Assembly (NCBI RefSeq): GCF_014779665.1
Contig: NZ_JACXYY010000010.1
Coordinates: 1 to 64,000, forward strand
Direction: 5' to 3'
DNA length: 64,000 nt
DNA from: Nocardioides hwasunensis
GTDB lineage: Bacteria > Actinomycetota > Actinomycetes > Propionibacteriales > Nocardioidaceae
In this document: positions 14,850 through 23,365 of the stretch, one piece after another
Layout: each line of letters opens with the position of its first letter
How positions within the stretch are numbered: the stretch's first letter is position 1
Made by a program: the position numbers and the translations under genes
The notes under the pieces: generated by a model
The model's input: only the letters and a program-made list of their open reading frames with translations
The model's database searches: none
What the model was told of the DNA's origin: nothing

Positions 14850-15389
14850 CTACGCCAGCGTGCGCAGGGTGCCGAACCCGCTGTTGTGGAAGACGAGCGG
14901 GTTCGCCACGTCCTCGGCCTGCTGCAGGGCGTGGAGGCGCAGCAGCACCAGGACGTGGTCGCCAGCCTCGACCTCGCGATAGATCGTGCAGTCGAAGCTG
15001 GCGAGGCCGTCGTCGAGGGTGATCGCTCCGTCGGGCGTGGCGGTCCACGCGATCGAGTCGAAGCGCTGGTCGACCGGGCCAGCGAGCGCGCGGCACACCG
15101 CGGCGTGGTGGTCGGCCAGGACGGTCACGCCCAGGTGCGACGAGCGGCGCAGGTCCGGCCACGTCTTCGAGGAGACGGCCAGGTTCACCGAGACCAGCGG
15201 CGGGTCCAGGCTCACCGAGGTGAACGAGCTCGCGGCCAGGCCGACCGGGCGGCCGTCGATCTCGGCGGCGATGGCCACGACGCCGCTCGGGAAGGTGCCG
15301 AAGGCGTCGCGCAGCAACCGCGGGTCGAGGTCCTGGTTGGTGGTGAGGCCGGTCGTGGGAGTGGTCGTGGGGCTGGGCGAGACGGTCAT
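14850..15389 (-). CDS. Flavin reductase-like (FMN-binding split-barrel) protein
   Basis: A 179-residue flavin:NAD(P)H reductase of the HpaC/DszD-type split-barrel family. Marks: LRDAFGTFPSGVVAIAAEID (about 25-44), GLAASSFTSVSLDPPLVSVN, SHLGVTVLADHHAAVCRALA and the C-terminal DHVLVLLRLHALQ. It would supply reduced FMN to the two-component monooxygenases of this operon. The ATG at 15389 overlaps the preceding gene's stop (ATGA). It is the last gene of the 14-gene run, ending 22 bases from the tRNA-Arg gene. Confidence 0.88.
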   Translation of the reverse strand: MTVSPSPTTTPTTGLTTNQDLDPRLLRDAFGTFPSGVVAIAAEIDGRPVGLAASSFTSVSLDPPLVSVNLAVSSKTWPDLRRSSHLGVTVLADHHAAVCRALAGPVDQRFDSIAWTATPDGAITLDDGLASFDCTIYREVEAGDHVLVLLRLHALQQAEDVANPLVFHNSGFGTLRTLA

Positions 15390-15895
15390 CGGGCTCCGAT
15401 CGGAGTGTCGAGGAAGGTGCGGACCCACGGCCGGGTGGCCGCGAGCCAGTCGGCGTACGCCGCCGGGTCGTCGTGCTGGGCGTCGACCACGTAGAGCGCC
15501 CGGCCGGGCACCGTCGCGCCGATCTCGGTCAGCACCGGGCGCAGCGTGGTCTCGGGTGCGAGCGAGTGGGCCGGGCTGCCGCCGAGCATGAGCGGCACGG
15601 CCAGGCCCCGGAGACCGGTGCCGCCGGCGAACCGGTCGAGGAACAGCTTCAGCAGCCCTGTGTAGGCGGCCTTGTAGGTCGGGCTCGCGACCACGACGAG
15701 GTCGGCCGCGCCGACCTGCGCGACGAGGTCGGCGACGCCCGCGTCGGCCCAGTCGAGGATGGCCGGACCGAGGGTCGCCAGGTCGACGACCAGGTCAGGG
15801 TCGCCGCCGCTGAGCTCGCGGGCGACGTACGTGGCGGCTGCGAGCGTGCGGCTACCCGGCTTCGGGTTGCCGACCACGACGGCGGTGGTGCTCAT
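15386..15895 (-). CDS. NADPH-dependent FMN reductase (SsuE/MsuE-like)
   Basis: A 169-residue flavodoxin-fold reductase: TTAVVVGNPKPGSRTLAAAT at the N-terminus is the phosphate-binding loop, ADLVVVASPTYKAAYTGLLK (about 84-103) is the flavin-contact region with the SPTYK motif, and FAGGTGLRGLAVPLMLGGSP follows. SsuE-type enzymes hand FMNH2 to SsuD-type alkanesulfonate monooxygenases; two SsuD-like genes lie upstream in the same operon. Four-base ATGA overlaps on both sides indicate coupled translation. Confidence 0.88.
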   Translation of the reverse strand: MSTTAVVVGNPKPGSRTLAAATYVARELSGGDPDLVVDLATLGPAILDWADAGVADLVAQVGAADLVVVASPTYKAAYTGLLKLFLDRFAGGTGLRGLAVPLMLGGSPAHSLAPETTLRPVLTEIGATVPGRALYVVDAQHDDPAAYADWLAATRPWVRTFLDTPIGAR

Positions 15896-16617
15896 CGGGT
15901 GGCCCCTGCGGGCGCGGACACCGGCACCAACACCGGGGGGAGCTCGGCGCCCAGCTTGAGCGACTCGAGGAAGAGCACGACGGTCGCGGCCACCGAGCGG
16001 TGCGAGACGTCGTTGAGGATGTCGTGGCGACCGCCCTCGACCAGCCACACCCGCGCGCCGGGCGCGTCGACGTAGGGCGCGGTGGCCTCGGCGGCGGCCG
16101 TGATCCGGTCGGCCGATCCGTGGACGACGAGCACCGGCTTGTCCGGTGCGGTGAGCTCGACCGAGGTCCACGGCAGCGGCTGGTCGCGGGCCTCGCGGTC
16201 GAGCCTCAGATCGCCGTCGAGGACGGCACGGTGCACCGGACACGCCGTCCGGGCCTCGACCTGCTCCTCCCAGCTGTCGGCGACGGCGGAGCCCGGCAGG
16301 GTGAGGCCGGCGAGCACGGCGGCGTCGGCCGGCACCTCGCCCACCAGGGTCGCGGCGAGCGTGGCACCGGTGTCGGCGCCGACCAGGACCTTGGGCGAGG
16401 GCAGCGACTCGTCGGCCAGCACCTTCTCGACGCGCTCGCGGGTGGCGGTGAGGTCGTCGAGGTCGACGTCGACCAGACGGACCTTGTAGGCGTCGGCGGA
16501 GAGCCGGCGGCCGAAGCGGTGGTACGACGCGTCGGTCTCGCCGCGTCCGGGCAGCACGACGAGGGTGCCGCGCGGCGTCGCGCCGGCGGGCTCGTCCCAG
16601 GTGGCTGTGACGGTCAT
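15892..16617 (-). CDS. Alpha/beta hydrolase
   Basis: A 241-residue alpha/beta-hydrolase-fold protein. GTLVVLPGRGETDASYHRFG (about 17-36) is the oxyanion-hole strand region, VLVGADTGATLAATL holds the nucleophile elbow position, and LVVHGSADRITAAAEATAPY and EGGRHDILNDVSHRS supply the Asp and His of a triad. The elbow reads G-A-D-T-G rather than G-x-S-x-G, so Asp would be the nucleophile, as in dehalogenases, or the protein may not be a classical esterase. It sits between the thiol-dioxygenase-like and FMN-reductase genes. Role in the pathway is unknown. Confidence 0.75.
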   Translation of the reverse strand: MTVTATWDEPAGATPRGTLVVLPGRGETDASYHRFGRRLSADAYKVRLVDVDLDDLTATRERVEKVLADESLPSPKVLVGADTGATLAATLVGEVPADAAVLAGLTLPGSAVADSWEEQVEARTACPVHRAVLDGDLRLDREARDQPLPWTSVELTAPDKPVLVVHGSADRITAAAEATAPYVDAPGARVWLVEGGRHDILNDVSHRSVAATVVLFLESLKLGAELPPVLVPVSAPAGATR

Positions 16618-16663
16618 GATCGATCTCCTTCTCGGATCGGCGGGTCAGGCAGGTCGGCCGGGC

Positions 16664-17245
16664 TCAGGCCCAGCGCGAGGTGAACCAGTGCACGGCACCG
16701 GTCTCGGGGTCGTAGCTGCGGCGCGGGAGGGTGCCGATGTCGGCGCCGTAGACGTGGATGCCGACGACGGGCCGGTCGCCGCCGCAGCGGACCTGGTGCA
16801 CGTCGTCGGCGGTGGTGCAGCAGACCGTGACCTCGCCTGCACCCCACTCGTCGGTGCCTTGGCCCACGAGCGGGACGTCGGGCGTGGTCGGCTTCTCGTA
16901 GCGGGTCTCGACCTCGACGCCGGAGTAGATCCCGACGACTCCCCAGGTCTCGTGGCCGTGCACGGGAGTGCCCTGGCCGACGTCCCACACCGCGCTCGCG
17001 ATGGAGAAGCTGCCGTCGGCTGCCACGTGGAGCGGATACATCACGTAGCGCACCGGGTCGGGCGCCACCTGCTCCGCGGGCAGCTCGAAGCCCTCGGCGA
17101 GGGTGCGCTCGAGCTCGGTGCGGACGGCGGCGGTGAGCGCCTGCTCGTCGAGCCCCTGCCCGATGAGGTCCTCGACGGTCCGGGCCAGCTGCGCGATGGC
17201 GGGCACCTCGCTCTGGACGGGGACGATCTCCTGCTGGGCGGTCAT
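16664..17245 (-). CDS. Cupin protein, cysteine/thiol dioxygenase-like
   Basis: A 193-residue protein. The C-terminal half is a cupin: GTPVHGHETWGVVGIYSGVE (about 100-119) contains the H-x-H metal ligand pair, and DDVHQVRC (about 148-155) supplies a third histidine. This is the ligand set of the cysteine dioxygenase / 3-mercaptopropionate dioxygenase group (COG5553-like), which oxidise thiols to sulfinates with Fe(II) and O2. The first 60 residues are helical and not diagnostic. The ATG at 17245 overlaps the previous stop by 4 bases. Substrate is inference from context. Confidence 0.72.
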   Translation of the reverse strand: MTAQQEIVPVQSEVPAIAQLARTVEDLIGQGLDEQALTAAVRTELERTLAEGFELPAEQVAPDPVRYVMYPLHVAADGSFSIASAVWDVGQGTPVHGHETWGVVGIYSGVEVETRYEKPTTPDVPLVGQGTDEWGAGEVTVCCTTADDVHQVRCGGDRPVVGIHVYGADIGTLPRRSYDPETGAVHWFTSRWA

Positions 17246-17886
17246 GCGATCTCCTTCTTCCTGGCCTGGGCGGCCTTGCTGATGTCGTGTGCGTAGGCCG
17301 TGATGCGGGAGTGGATGCCAGGGATGGCCACCGACCGGGCGAGCGCGCTCACCTCGGCGTCGGTGTCGTGGTGGCGGCGAGCGGGCCGTGGGCCGGCAAG
17401 CGCGTCGGCGAGGTCGGTCGGCGCGCCCGTCGCCCAGGCGTCGCCGAGCTCGGCTCGCCGGACCGTCCCGAGCGCGACGCCGAAGGCCGATCCCGGGAAC
17501 CGGAGCTTGACCGAGGGATCGACGAGTCGGTGGTCGCACGCGAGCACCACGTCTGCGCCGGCGCCGATCGCGGCCCCCTCGGCCACGGCGACCGTGGTGA
17601 ACGGCGCCGCGATCAGCCGCTCGAGCAGCGTGCCGACGCGCAGGAAGCGCAGGGCCAGGGTCGCGTCCGTCTCGTCCGCGAGGCCACCGAGGTCGAAGCC
17701 CGCGGCGAAGTGGCGGGCGTTGCCGCGGAGCACGAGCGCCTGCGGCCGCGCGCCTTCGGCCTCGTCGAGCATCGCGTGCAGCTGCTCGACGAGCGCGGAC
17801 GAGAGCGCGTTGGCCCGCTCCGGTCGGTCGAGGGTGACCGTCCACACCGGCCCCCGGTCGACGACGAGGTTCGTGTGGGCGTTCAC
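17242..17886 (-). CDS. Enoyl-CoA hydratase/isomerase-family protein
   Basis: About 214 residues, shorter than the usual 255-270 because the C-terminal helices are reduced. VTLDRPERANALSSALVEQL is the crotonase N-terminus, ALVLRGNARHFAAGFDLGGL forms the first oxyanion-hole region, and AEGAAIGAGADVVLACDHRL the second. The catalytic glutamates of true hydratases are not obvious (the VRRAELGD segment supplies one), so isomerase, hydrolase or decarboxylase activity is possible. I place the start at GTG 17886, which gives a GTGA overlap with the CoA-transferase stop; an in-frame GTG at 17895 also exists. Confidence 0.78.
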   Translation of the reverse strand: MNAHTNLVVDRGPVWTVTLDRPERANALSSALVEQLHAMLDEAEGARPQALVLRGNARHFAAGFDLGGLADETDATLALRFLRVGTLLERLIAAPFTTVAVAEGAAIGAGADVVLACDHRLVDPSVKLRFPGSAFGVALGTVRRAELGDAWATGAPTDLADALAGPRPARRHHDTDAEVSALARSVAIPGIHSRITAYAHDISKAAQARKKEIA

Positions 17887-19058
17887 GCGATCCACTCCTC
17901 GACGACCTCGCGGTGCGCGCCGAGCGCGGGTGCCCCGCGGTCGAGCCGTGGCGTCTGCCCGGAGATCCGCACCGGGAAGACGACCGTGGGCGTCGCCCCC
18001 GCGATGGGTACGTCGACGCGGCCGACGAGCCCCGTCGCGTCCACGTGCGGGTCGGCGAGCGCCTCGCCGAAGGTGTTGACCGGTCCGCAGGGCACGCCCC
18101 GGGCGCGGAGCTCGGTGAGCCAGTGGGAGCGCTTCTCCTGGGCGAGCTGCTCACCGAGGAGCTCGGCGAGCTCGCGCTGGTGCTCGACGCGATCCCCCTG
18201 GCTGACGAAGCGCGGGTCGTGGACGAGGTGCGGGAGCCCGACGACTTCGGCCACGGCGGCCCAGAGCTTGTCGTTGCCTGCCGCGATGGTGAGGTCACCG
18301 TCCGCGGCGGAGAAGCCCTGGTAGGGCGCGTTGCGCGGGTGGGCCGTGCCGAGGCGCGCGGGCTCGCGCCCGGAGCCCCAGTACTCACTGGTCTGCAGCG
18401 CTGAGATGCCGAGCAGGCAGTCGAGCATCGGCACGTCGAGGCGCACCGACGCTCCGCTGGCGCGGACCTGCGGCAGGGTCGCGGCGATCGTGTAGGCGGC
18501 GTACAGCCCGGCCGTGAAGTCGCCGACCGGCACCCCCGACTTCACGGGGTCTCCGTCCGGCTCGCCGGTCACGCTCATCAGGCCCGACATCCCCTGGATG
18601 ACGACGTCGTAGGCGCCGTCGTTGACGTAGGGGCTGGTGAGCCCGTATCCGGAGATCGAGGCGTAGACGAGTCCGCGGTGGTCCGCGGCCACCTCGTCGT
18701 AGCCGAGGCCGAGCCGGTCCAGGACCCCCGGGCGGTAGTTCTCGACGACGACGTCCGCGGCGGCCACGAGCGTGCGCACCTCGGCCAGCTGGTCGGGGTC
18801 CTTGAGGTCGGCGGTGATGCTGCGCTTGTTGCGGTTGACCGAGGCGAAGTTGTGGCTGAACGACGTCCCGTCGGCGTCCCGGGCGAACGGCGGCCACGAC
18901 CGCATCTGGTCGCCCGTGGGCGGCTCGACCTTCACGACGTCGGCACCGAGGTCGGCCAGCAGCATGCCCGCGAACGGGCCGGCCGCCACGTGCGCGAGCT
19001 CGACGACCCGGACGCCCTCGAGGGGACGGCCGGACGTCGGGGAGACCTCAGGAGGCAC
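17883..19058 (-). CDS. CaiB/BaiF-family CoA-transferase
   Basis: A 391-residue class III CoA-transferase. GRPLEGVRVVELAHVAAGPF opens the domain, followed by LADLGADVVKVEPPTGDQMR, then NRNKRSITADLKDPD with the expected catalytic aspartate position downstream (VVVENYRPGVLDRLGLGYDE), and YASISGYGLTSPY. Such enzymes move CoA between carboxylic acids. Next to the enoyl-CoA hydratase gene it implies that the compound released by the monooxygenases is handled as a CoA thioester. The GTG at 19058 (VPPEVSPTS) is chosen since it lies just past the upstream gene's stop; overlap is 11 bases. Confidence 0.88.
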   Translation of the reverse strand: MPPEVSPTSGRPLEGVRVVELAHVAAGPFAGMLLADLGADVVKVEPPTGDQMRSWPPFARDADGTSFSHNFASVNRNKRSITADLKDPDQLAEVRTLVAAADVVVENYRPGVLDRLGLGYDEVAADHRGLVYASISGYGLTSPYVNDGAYDVVIQGMSGLMSVTGEPDGDPVKSGVPVGDFTAGLYAAYTIAATLPQVRASGASVRLDVPMLDCLLGISALQTSEYWGSGREPARLGTAHPRNAPYQGFSAADGDLTIAAGNDKLWAAVAEVVGLPHLVHDPRFVSQGDRVEHQRELAELLGEQLAQEKRSHWLTELRARGVPCGPVNTFGEALADPHVDATGLVGRVDVPIAGATPTVVFPVRISGQTPRLDRGAPALGAHREVVEEWIA

Positions 19059-20184
19059 GGGCGGTCCCGGCGCGGTGGGCGAGCTCCTGGCGGACCAGCG
19101 GCAGCAGGTCACGGCCGTAGCCGATGGCGTCCTGCAGCGGGTCGTAGCCGCGGATCAGGACGGTGTCGACGCCGATCTCGACGTAGTCGAGGATCGCGGC
19201 CGCGACCGTCTCGGGCGAGCCGACCAGCGCGGTCGAGTTGCCTCCGCCGCCGACAGCCTTCGTGGTGGGCGTCCACAGGCACCGGTCGTGCAGCTCGCCC
19301 TTCTCGGCGACGGCGAGCAGCCGCTGCGACCCGGCGTTCTCGGGCCCCTTGCCCTGCGGGTGGATCCGGCCGACCTTCTCCTTGAAGGCCTGGCCGGCAG
19401 CGCCGTTGATCGTGTCCAGGATGCCGTGCGCGCGCTCCCAGGCCTCGTCGTCGGTGCGAGCGAGGATGGGCCGGAAGGACACCGAGATCCGCGGCGGCGT
19501 GGCACGTCCGGCGGCAGCGGCCTCGCGCCCGACGGTCGCGATCTGCTCACCGGTCTCGGCGAGCGGCTCGCCCCACAGCATGTAGGTGTCGGCCCGCTTC
19601 GCACCCACGGCGTAGGCCGCCGACGAGCTGCCGCCGAAGAACAGCTCGAGGTGGCGGTCGTCGTAGGGGCGGACCTGCGGATCGAACCCCTCGAAGCGGT
19701 AGTAGCTGCCCTCGAAGTCGCGCGGTCCCGTGGTGTCCCACGACTGGCGCAGCACCTGCAGGTACTCGTCGGTGCGCGCGTAGCGCTCGTCGTGGGGGAG
19801 GTAGTCGCCCTCGCGACGCTGCTCGGTGTCGTTGCCACCCGTGACGATGTTGAGGGCCACGCGACCCTTCGAGAAGTGGTCGAGCGTGCTGAAGGTGCGC
19901 GAGGCCAGCGTGGGGTGCACGACGCCCGGGCGGTGGGCGACGAGCAGGCCGAGTCGCTCGGTGTGGGCGGCGGCGTACGCCGCGACCTGGGTGCCCTCGG
20001 ACCAGCTCGAGCCGTAGCCGATGAGGACGCGGTCGAAGCCGCCCTCCTCGTGGGCCTGCGCGAAGCGGGCGGTGTAGTCGGGGTCGACGATCGGACCGGA
20101 GGAGGTCCGGATCTCGGAGGCGTCGGCGGTGCCGATCATGCCGAGGATCTCGACGTCGGCGTAGCGCGGGGTCTGGGCGGTCAT
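19048..20184 (-). CDS. LLM-class flavin-dependent monooxygenase (SsuD-like)
   Basis: A 378-residue bacterial-luciferase-family enzyme using FMNH2 and O2, close in style to alkanesulfonate monooxygenase SsuD. Typical stretches: GPIVDPDYTARFAQAHEEGG, FDRVLIGYGSSWSEGTQVAA, LGLLVAHRPGVVHPTLASRT, FSKGRVALNIVTGGNDTEQR, EGDYLPHDERYARTDEYLQV and ELFFGGSSSAAYAVGAKRAD. SsuD releases sulfite from sulfonates; the true substrate here is unknown. It shares the operon with two FMN reductases and a second paralogue directly upstream (18-base gap). Confidence 0.9.
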   Translation of the reverse strand: MTAQTPRYADVEILGMIGTADASEIRTSSGPIVDPDYTARFAQAHEEGGFDRVLIGYGSSWSEGTQVAAYAAAHTERLGLLVAHRPGVVHPTLASRTFSTLDHFSKGRVALNIVTGGNDTEQRREGDYLPHDERYARTDEYLQVLRQSWDTTGPRDFEGSYYRFEGFDPQVRPYDDRHLELFFGGSSSAAYAVGAKRADTYMLWGEPLAETGEQIATVGREAAAAGRATPPRISVSFRPILARTDDEAWERAHGILDTINGAAGQAFKEKVGRIHPQGKGPENAGSQRLLAVAEKGELHDRCLWTPTTKAVGGGGNSTALVGSPETVAAAILDYVEIGVDTVLIRGYDPLQDAIGYGRDLLPLVRQELAHRAGTARAS

Positions 20185-20202
20185 GGTGTGTCCTTCTTCT
20201 GT

Positions 20203-21324
20203 TCAGACGAGGGCGAGACGCCGGTCAGCACCACTGCGGACCAGGTCGATGACAGGGGCGTACGACGTGGCGTCGGCCAAGGGGTCGAAGCCGCGGATGA
20301 GCAGGGTGGTGACGCCGAGGGCGACGTAGTCGAGCAGCGCGTCGGCGACCTGCTCGGGGGTGCCGACCAGTGCAGTGGAGTTGCCGGTGGCGCCGGTGAC
20401 CTTGGCGAGCGCGGTCCACAGCCGCTTGTCGTGCACGTCGCCCTTGTCGGCGGCGTCGAGCAGGCGCTGCGAGCCGACGGCGTTGCTGCCGTCGAGCCCG
20501 AAGGTGCGGCGGGTGGTCCCCCAGCGCTCCTGGGTCGCGGCGAGGATCGCCTCGGCGCGTGCCCACGCCTCCTCCTCCGTGTCGGCCACGATCGGGCGCA
20601 GGCTGACGCTGAAGCGCGGGTCGCGGCCGTACGGCGCCGCCGCGGCACGCACCTGGGCGATCCGCTCGCGGATGCCGTCGAGCGGCTCACCCCAGAACGC
20701 GTAGGCGTCCGCGTGCTTCCCACCGACCCGGATGGCGTCCGCGGAGGCGCCTCCGAAGTAGATCGGGATGCCACCGGGCGCGGGCCGGACCGACGACCAG
20801 GCTCCTCGGACCCGGTAGAAGTCCCCCTCGTGGTCGAACGGCTCGGTCGACTCCCACTCGCGCCGCAGGACGGTGAGGAAGTCGTCCGTGCGCCGGTAGC
20901 GGGTGACCTTGTCGGAGAAGTCGCCGTCCCGAGCCTGGTCGACGTCGTCGCCGCCGGTGATGACGTGCATCGCGACCCGCCCGGGGTGGAACGCGTCCAG
21001 GCTGGCGTAGGCGCGGGCGGCCAGCGTCGGCGCCAGGAAGCCCGGCCGATGCGCCAGCAGGACGCCGAGGCGCGTCGTCGACTGGAGCACGTGGGAGGCG
21101 ACCACGAAGCCGTCGGGCGTGGCCGAGGAGTGGGCGATGAGCACCCGGTCGAAGCCCGCGTCCTCGTGGGCCTGCGCCAGTCGTGCGGTGTAGGCCGGGT
21201 TGACGGTCGGCCCGACGGGGACACCGGCCTCGGTCTGGGCGGAGATCCCGTCGACCCGGTCGTCGCTCGTCGAGACGGTGCTGGTCTCCTGGGTGGCGGT
21301 GATGCCGATGAGCTCGATGCTCAT
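20203..21324 (-). CDS. LLM-class flavin-dependent monooxygenase (SsuD-like paralogue)
   Basis: A 373-residue paralogue of the downstream gene, with NPAYTARLAQAHEDAGFDRV, LGVLLAHRPGFLAPTLAARA, HPGRVAMHVITGGDDVDQAR, DGDFSDKVTRYRRTDDFLTV and IPIYFGGASADAIRVGGKHA in matching positions. Two SsuD-like copies in tandem suggest either different chain lengths or successive oxidations of one substrate. The ATG at 21324 overlaps the ABC ATPase stop (ATGA); the larger open frame upstream is antisense to nothing and simply overlaps the ATPase gene in another frame. Confidence 0.9.
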   Translation of the reverse strand: MSIELIGITATQETSTVSTSDDRVDGISAQTEAGVPVGPTVNPAYTARLAQAHEDAGFDRVLIAHSSATPDGFVVASHVLQSTTRLGVLLAHRPGFLAPTLAARAYASLDAFHPGRVAMHVITGGDDVDQARDGDFSDKVTRYRRTDDFLTVLRREWESTEPFDHEGDFYRVRGAWSSVRPAPGGIPIYFGGASADAIRVGGKHADAYAFWGEPLDGIRERIAQVRAAAAPYGRDPRFSVSLRPIVADTEEEAWARAEAILAATQERWGTTRRTFGLDGSNAVGSQRLLDAADKGDVHDKRLWTALAKVTGATGNSTALVGTPEQVADALLDYVALGVTTLLIRGFDPLADATSYAPVIDLVRSGADRRLALV

Positions 21325-22379
21325 GAGGCCTCCTTCGAGTCGGTGATGAGCGCGCGCCACTCGCCGGCGACGTGGCATGCGGCCTCGCGGTCGTCGGCAA
21401 GCCGGACGGGCGCCGGCTGGTCGGTGCAGGCGTCGTGGGCGAAGCGGCAGCGCGCGGCGAAGACGCAGACGCCGTGGGCCGGCCAAGATCGCGCCTCGGG
21501 ATCGGGGCGGAGCTGGTCGGGCCGGAGCCGGTCGACGTGGGTGACGCTCGGCGCGGAGGCCGTGAGCAGCCCGGTGTAGGGATGCGCGGGTCGCTCGAGC
21601 ACCGCCTGGATCGGGCCCTGCTCGACGACGCGGCTGCGATAGAAGACGGCGACCCGGTCGGCGATGCCGGCCAGCGATCTCAGGTCGTGGGCGATGATGA
21701 CCACCGCCAGGCCGAGGTCGCGGCGCAACCGGTCGAGCAGGCTGAGCACCAGGTTGCGGTTCGAGACGTCGAGCGCCGAGACCGGCTCGTCGCAGAAGAG
21801 CAGCTGCGGTCGCGTCGAGATCGCCCGGGCGAGCGAGACGCGCTGGCGCTGACCACCCGAGAGCTGGCGCGGGCGCCGGTCGAGCATCGCGTCCGGATCG
21901 AGGCCGACCAGGCGCAGCGACTCCACGACCCGCTCGTGACGCTCGGCGCGCGACAGGGTGCCGGCGATGTCCAGCGGCTCGCGCACGAGGGCAGCCACCG
22001 TGAGGTCCGGGTCGAGCGAGCGCAGTGGGTCCTGGAAGACGAGCTGGACCTGGCCCGAACGACGGAACTCGCGCAGCGCACGCCCGCGCAGCGCACCCAT
22101 GTCCTGGCCGGCGAACTCGATCCGCCCGGCGACGGGACGCACCAGCCCCACGGTGGCGCGGGCCAGCGTCGTCTTGCCCGACCCGGTCTCGCCGACGATG
22201 CCGACGATCTCCCCGGGCCGCACCTCGAGGCTGGCCTCGGTGAGCGCGGCGCCGGTGCCGAGGCTGGTGCCCTTCTTGGGCGGGACGTAGGAGACGGAGA
22301 GGTCGGTGACGCGCAGCAGCGGCGCCACGCGAGCCTCCGGTCCGTCGTCCACGTCGGGGCGTTCCTGCGTCGTGGTCAT
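21321..22379 (-). CDS. Dpp/Opp-type ABC transporter ATP-binding protein (second ATPase)
   Basis: A 352-residue OppF/DppF-like ATPase. Walker A GETGSGKTTLARATVG (about 63-78), Q-loop in VQLVFQDPLRSLDPDLTV, signature LSGGQRQRVSLARAI (about 168-182), Walker B LLFCDEPVSALD, and the family's C-terminal cysteine cluster (CVFAARCRFAHDACTDQPAP). Pairs with the upstream ATPase to drive the DppBC-like permeases. Four-base overlaps on both sides. Confidence 0.95.
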   Translation of the reverse strand: MTTTQERPDVDDGPEARVAPLLRVTDLSVSYVPPKKGTSLGTGAALTEASLEVRPGEIVGIVGETGSGKTTLARATVGLVRPVAGRIEFAGQDMGALRGRALREFRRSGQVQLVFQDPLRSLDPDLTVAALVREPLDIAGTLSRAERHERVVESLRLVGLDPDAMLDRRPRQLSGGQRQRVSLARAISTRPQLLFCDEPVSALDVSNRNLVLSLLDRLRRDLGLAVVIIAHDLRSLAGIADRVAVFYRSRVVEQGPIQAVLERPAHPYTGLLTASAPSVTHVDRLRPDQLRPDPEARSWPAHGVCVFAARCRFAHDACTDQPAPVRLADDREAACHVAGEWRALITDSKEAS

Positions 22380-23365
22380 GCGGGGGCTCCCTCGAGGTCG
22401 TCGATGCGTGCGCAGCGGGCGGCTCGGCCCTCGCCCAGGTCAGCCAGCGCGACCGGGCCCGAGGTGCAGACCTCGGTCGCGAAGCGGCACCGCGGCGCGA
22501 AGCGGCAGCCGGGCATGTCCTCACCGACCGACGGCGGCTGGCCGGGGATGATCTCGAGGGCGCGGCGCTCCCAGGTGCCGATCGTGGCAACCCCCATGAG
22601 GGCCTGGGTGTAGGGGTGCCTGGGCCGGGCGAGCACCTCCTCGGTGGTGCCGCTCTCGACGATCTCGCCGGCGTACATCACCAGGATCCGCTCGCACGTC
22701 TCGGCGACGACGGCGAGGTCGTGGGTGACCAGGAGCAGCGACAGGCCGTGGCTCTCGCGCAGCCGGTCGAGCAGGTCGAGGATCTCGGCCTGGATCACCA
22801 CGTCGAGGGCCGTCGTCGCCTCGTCGGCGATCAGCAGCTCGGGCTCGCAGGACACCGCGATCGCGATCAGCACACGCTGCTGCATCCCGCCGGACAGCTC
22901 GTGCGGGTACTGGTGGAAGACGCCCTCGGGGTCGTGCAGGCCGACCTCGGCGAAGAGCTCCACCGCTCGCCGGTGGGCATCGGTCCTGGACAGTCCGCGC
23001 TTGACGCGCAGCTGCTCGGCGAGCTGGTGGCCGACGGTGAGCGAGGGGTTGAGGTAGGACGCGGAGTCCTGGAAGACCGCGCCGAGCCGGGTGCCGCGCA
23101 CGTCGTTCCACGTGCGACGGGTGGCACCGGTGAGCTCCGTGCCGCCGAGCACGATGCGGCCGTGGTCGACCTCGCCGGTCTTCGGCAGCAGGCCGAGCGC
23201 GGCCCGGCACGTGAGGGTCTTCCCGCTGCCGGACTCGCCGACGAGCCCGACGGACTCCCCGCGTCCGATGGAGAAGGACACGTCGTGGACGGCGACGAGG
23301 TGGTCGCCGACGGAGACCTGGAGGTCGCTCACCTCCAGGACCGGGCTGGTGGTCGGATCAGGCAC
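22376..23365 (-). CDS. Dpp/Opp-type ABC transporter ATP-binding protein (first ATPase)
   Basis: A 329-residue OppD/DppD-like ATPase. Walker A GESGSGKTLTCRAALG (about 40-55), VFQDSASYLNPSLTVGHQLA as the Q-loop region, signature LSGGMQQRVLIAIA, Walker B LLIADEATTALDVVIQ and the C-terminal Cys-rich oligopeptide/dipeptide-transporter tail (GCRFAPRCRFATEVCTSGPV). It overlaps the permease gene by 8 bases. Confidence 0.95.
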   Translation of the reverse strand: MPDPTTSPVLEVSDLQVSVGDHLVAVHDVSFSIGRGESVGLVGESGSGKTLTCRAALGLLPKTGEVDHGRIVLGGTELTGATRRTWNDVRGTRLGAVFQDSASYLNPSLTVGHQLAEQLRVKRGLSRTDAHRRAVELFAEVGLHDPEGVFHQYPHELSGGMQQRVLIAIAVSCEPELLIADEATTALDVVIQAEILDLLDRLRESHGLSLLLVTHDLAVVAETCERILVMYAGEIVESGTTEEVLARPRHPYTQALMGVATIGTWERRALEIIPGQPPSVGEDMPGCRFAPRCRFATEVCTSGPVALADLGEGRAARCARIDDLEGAPA

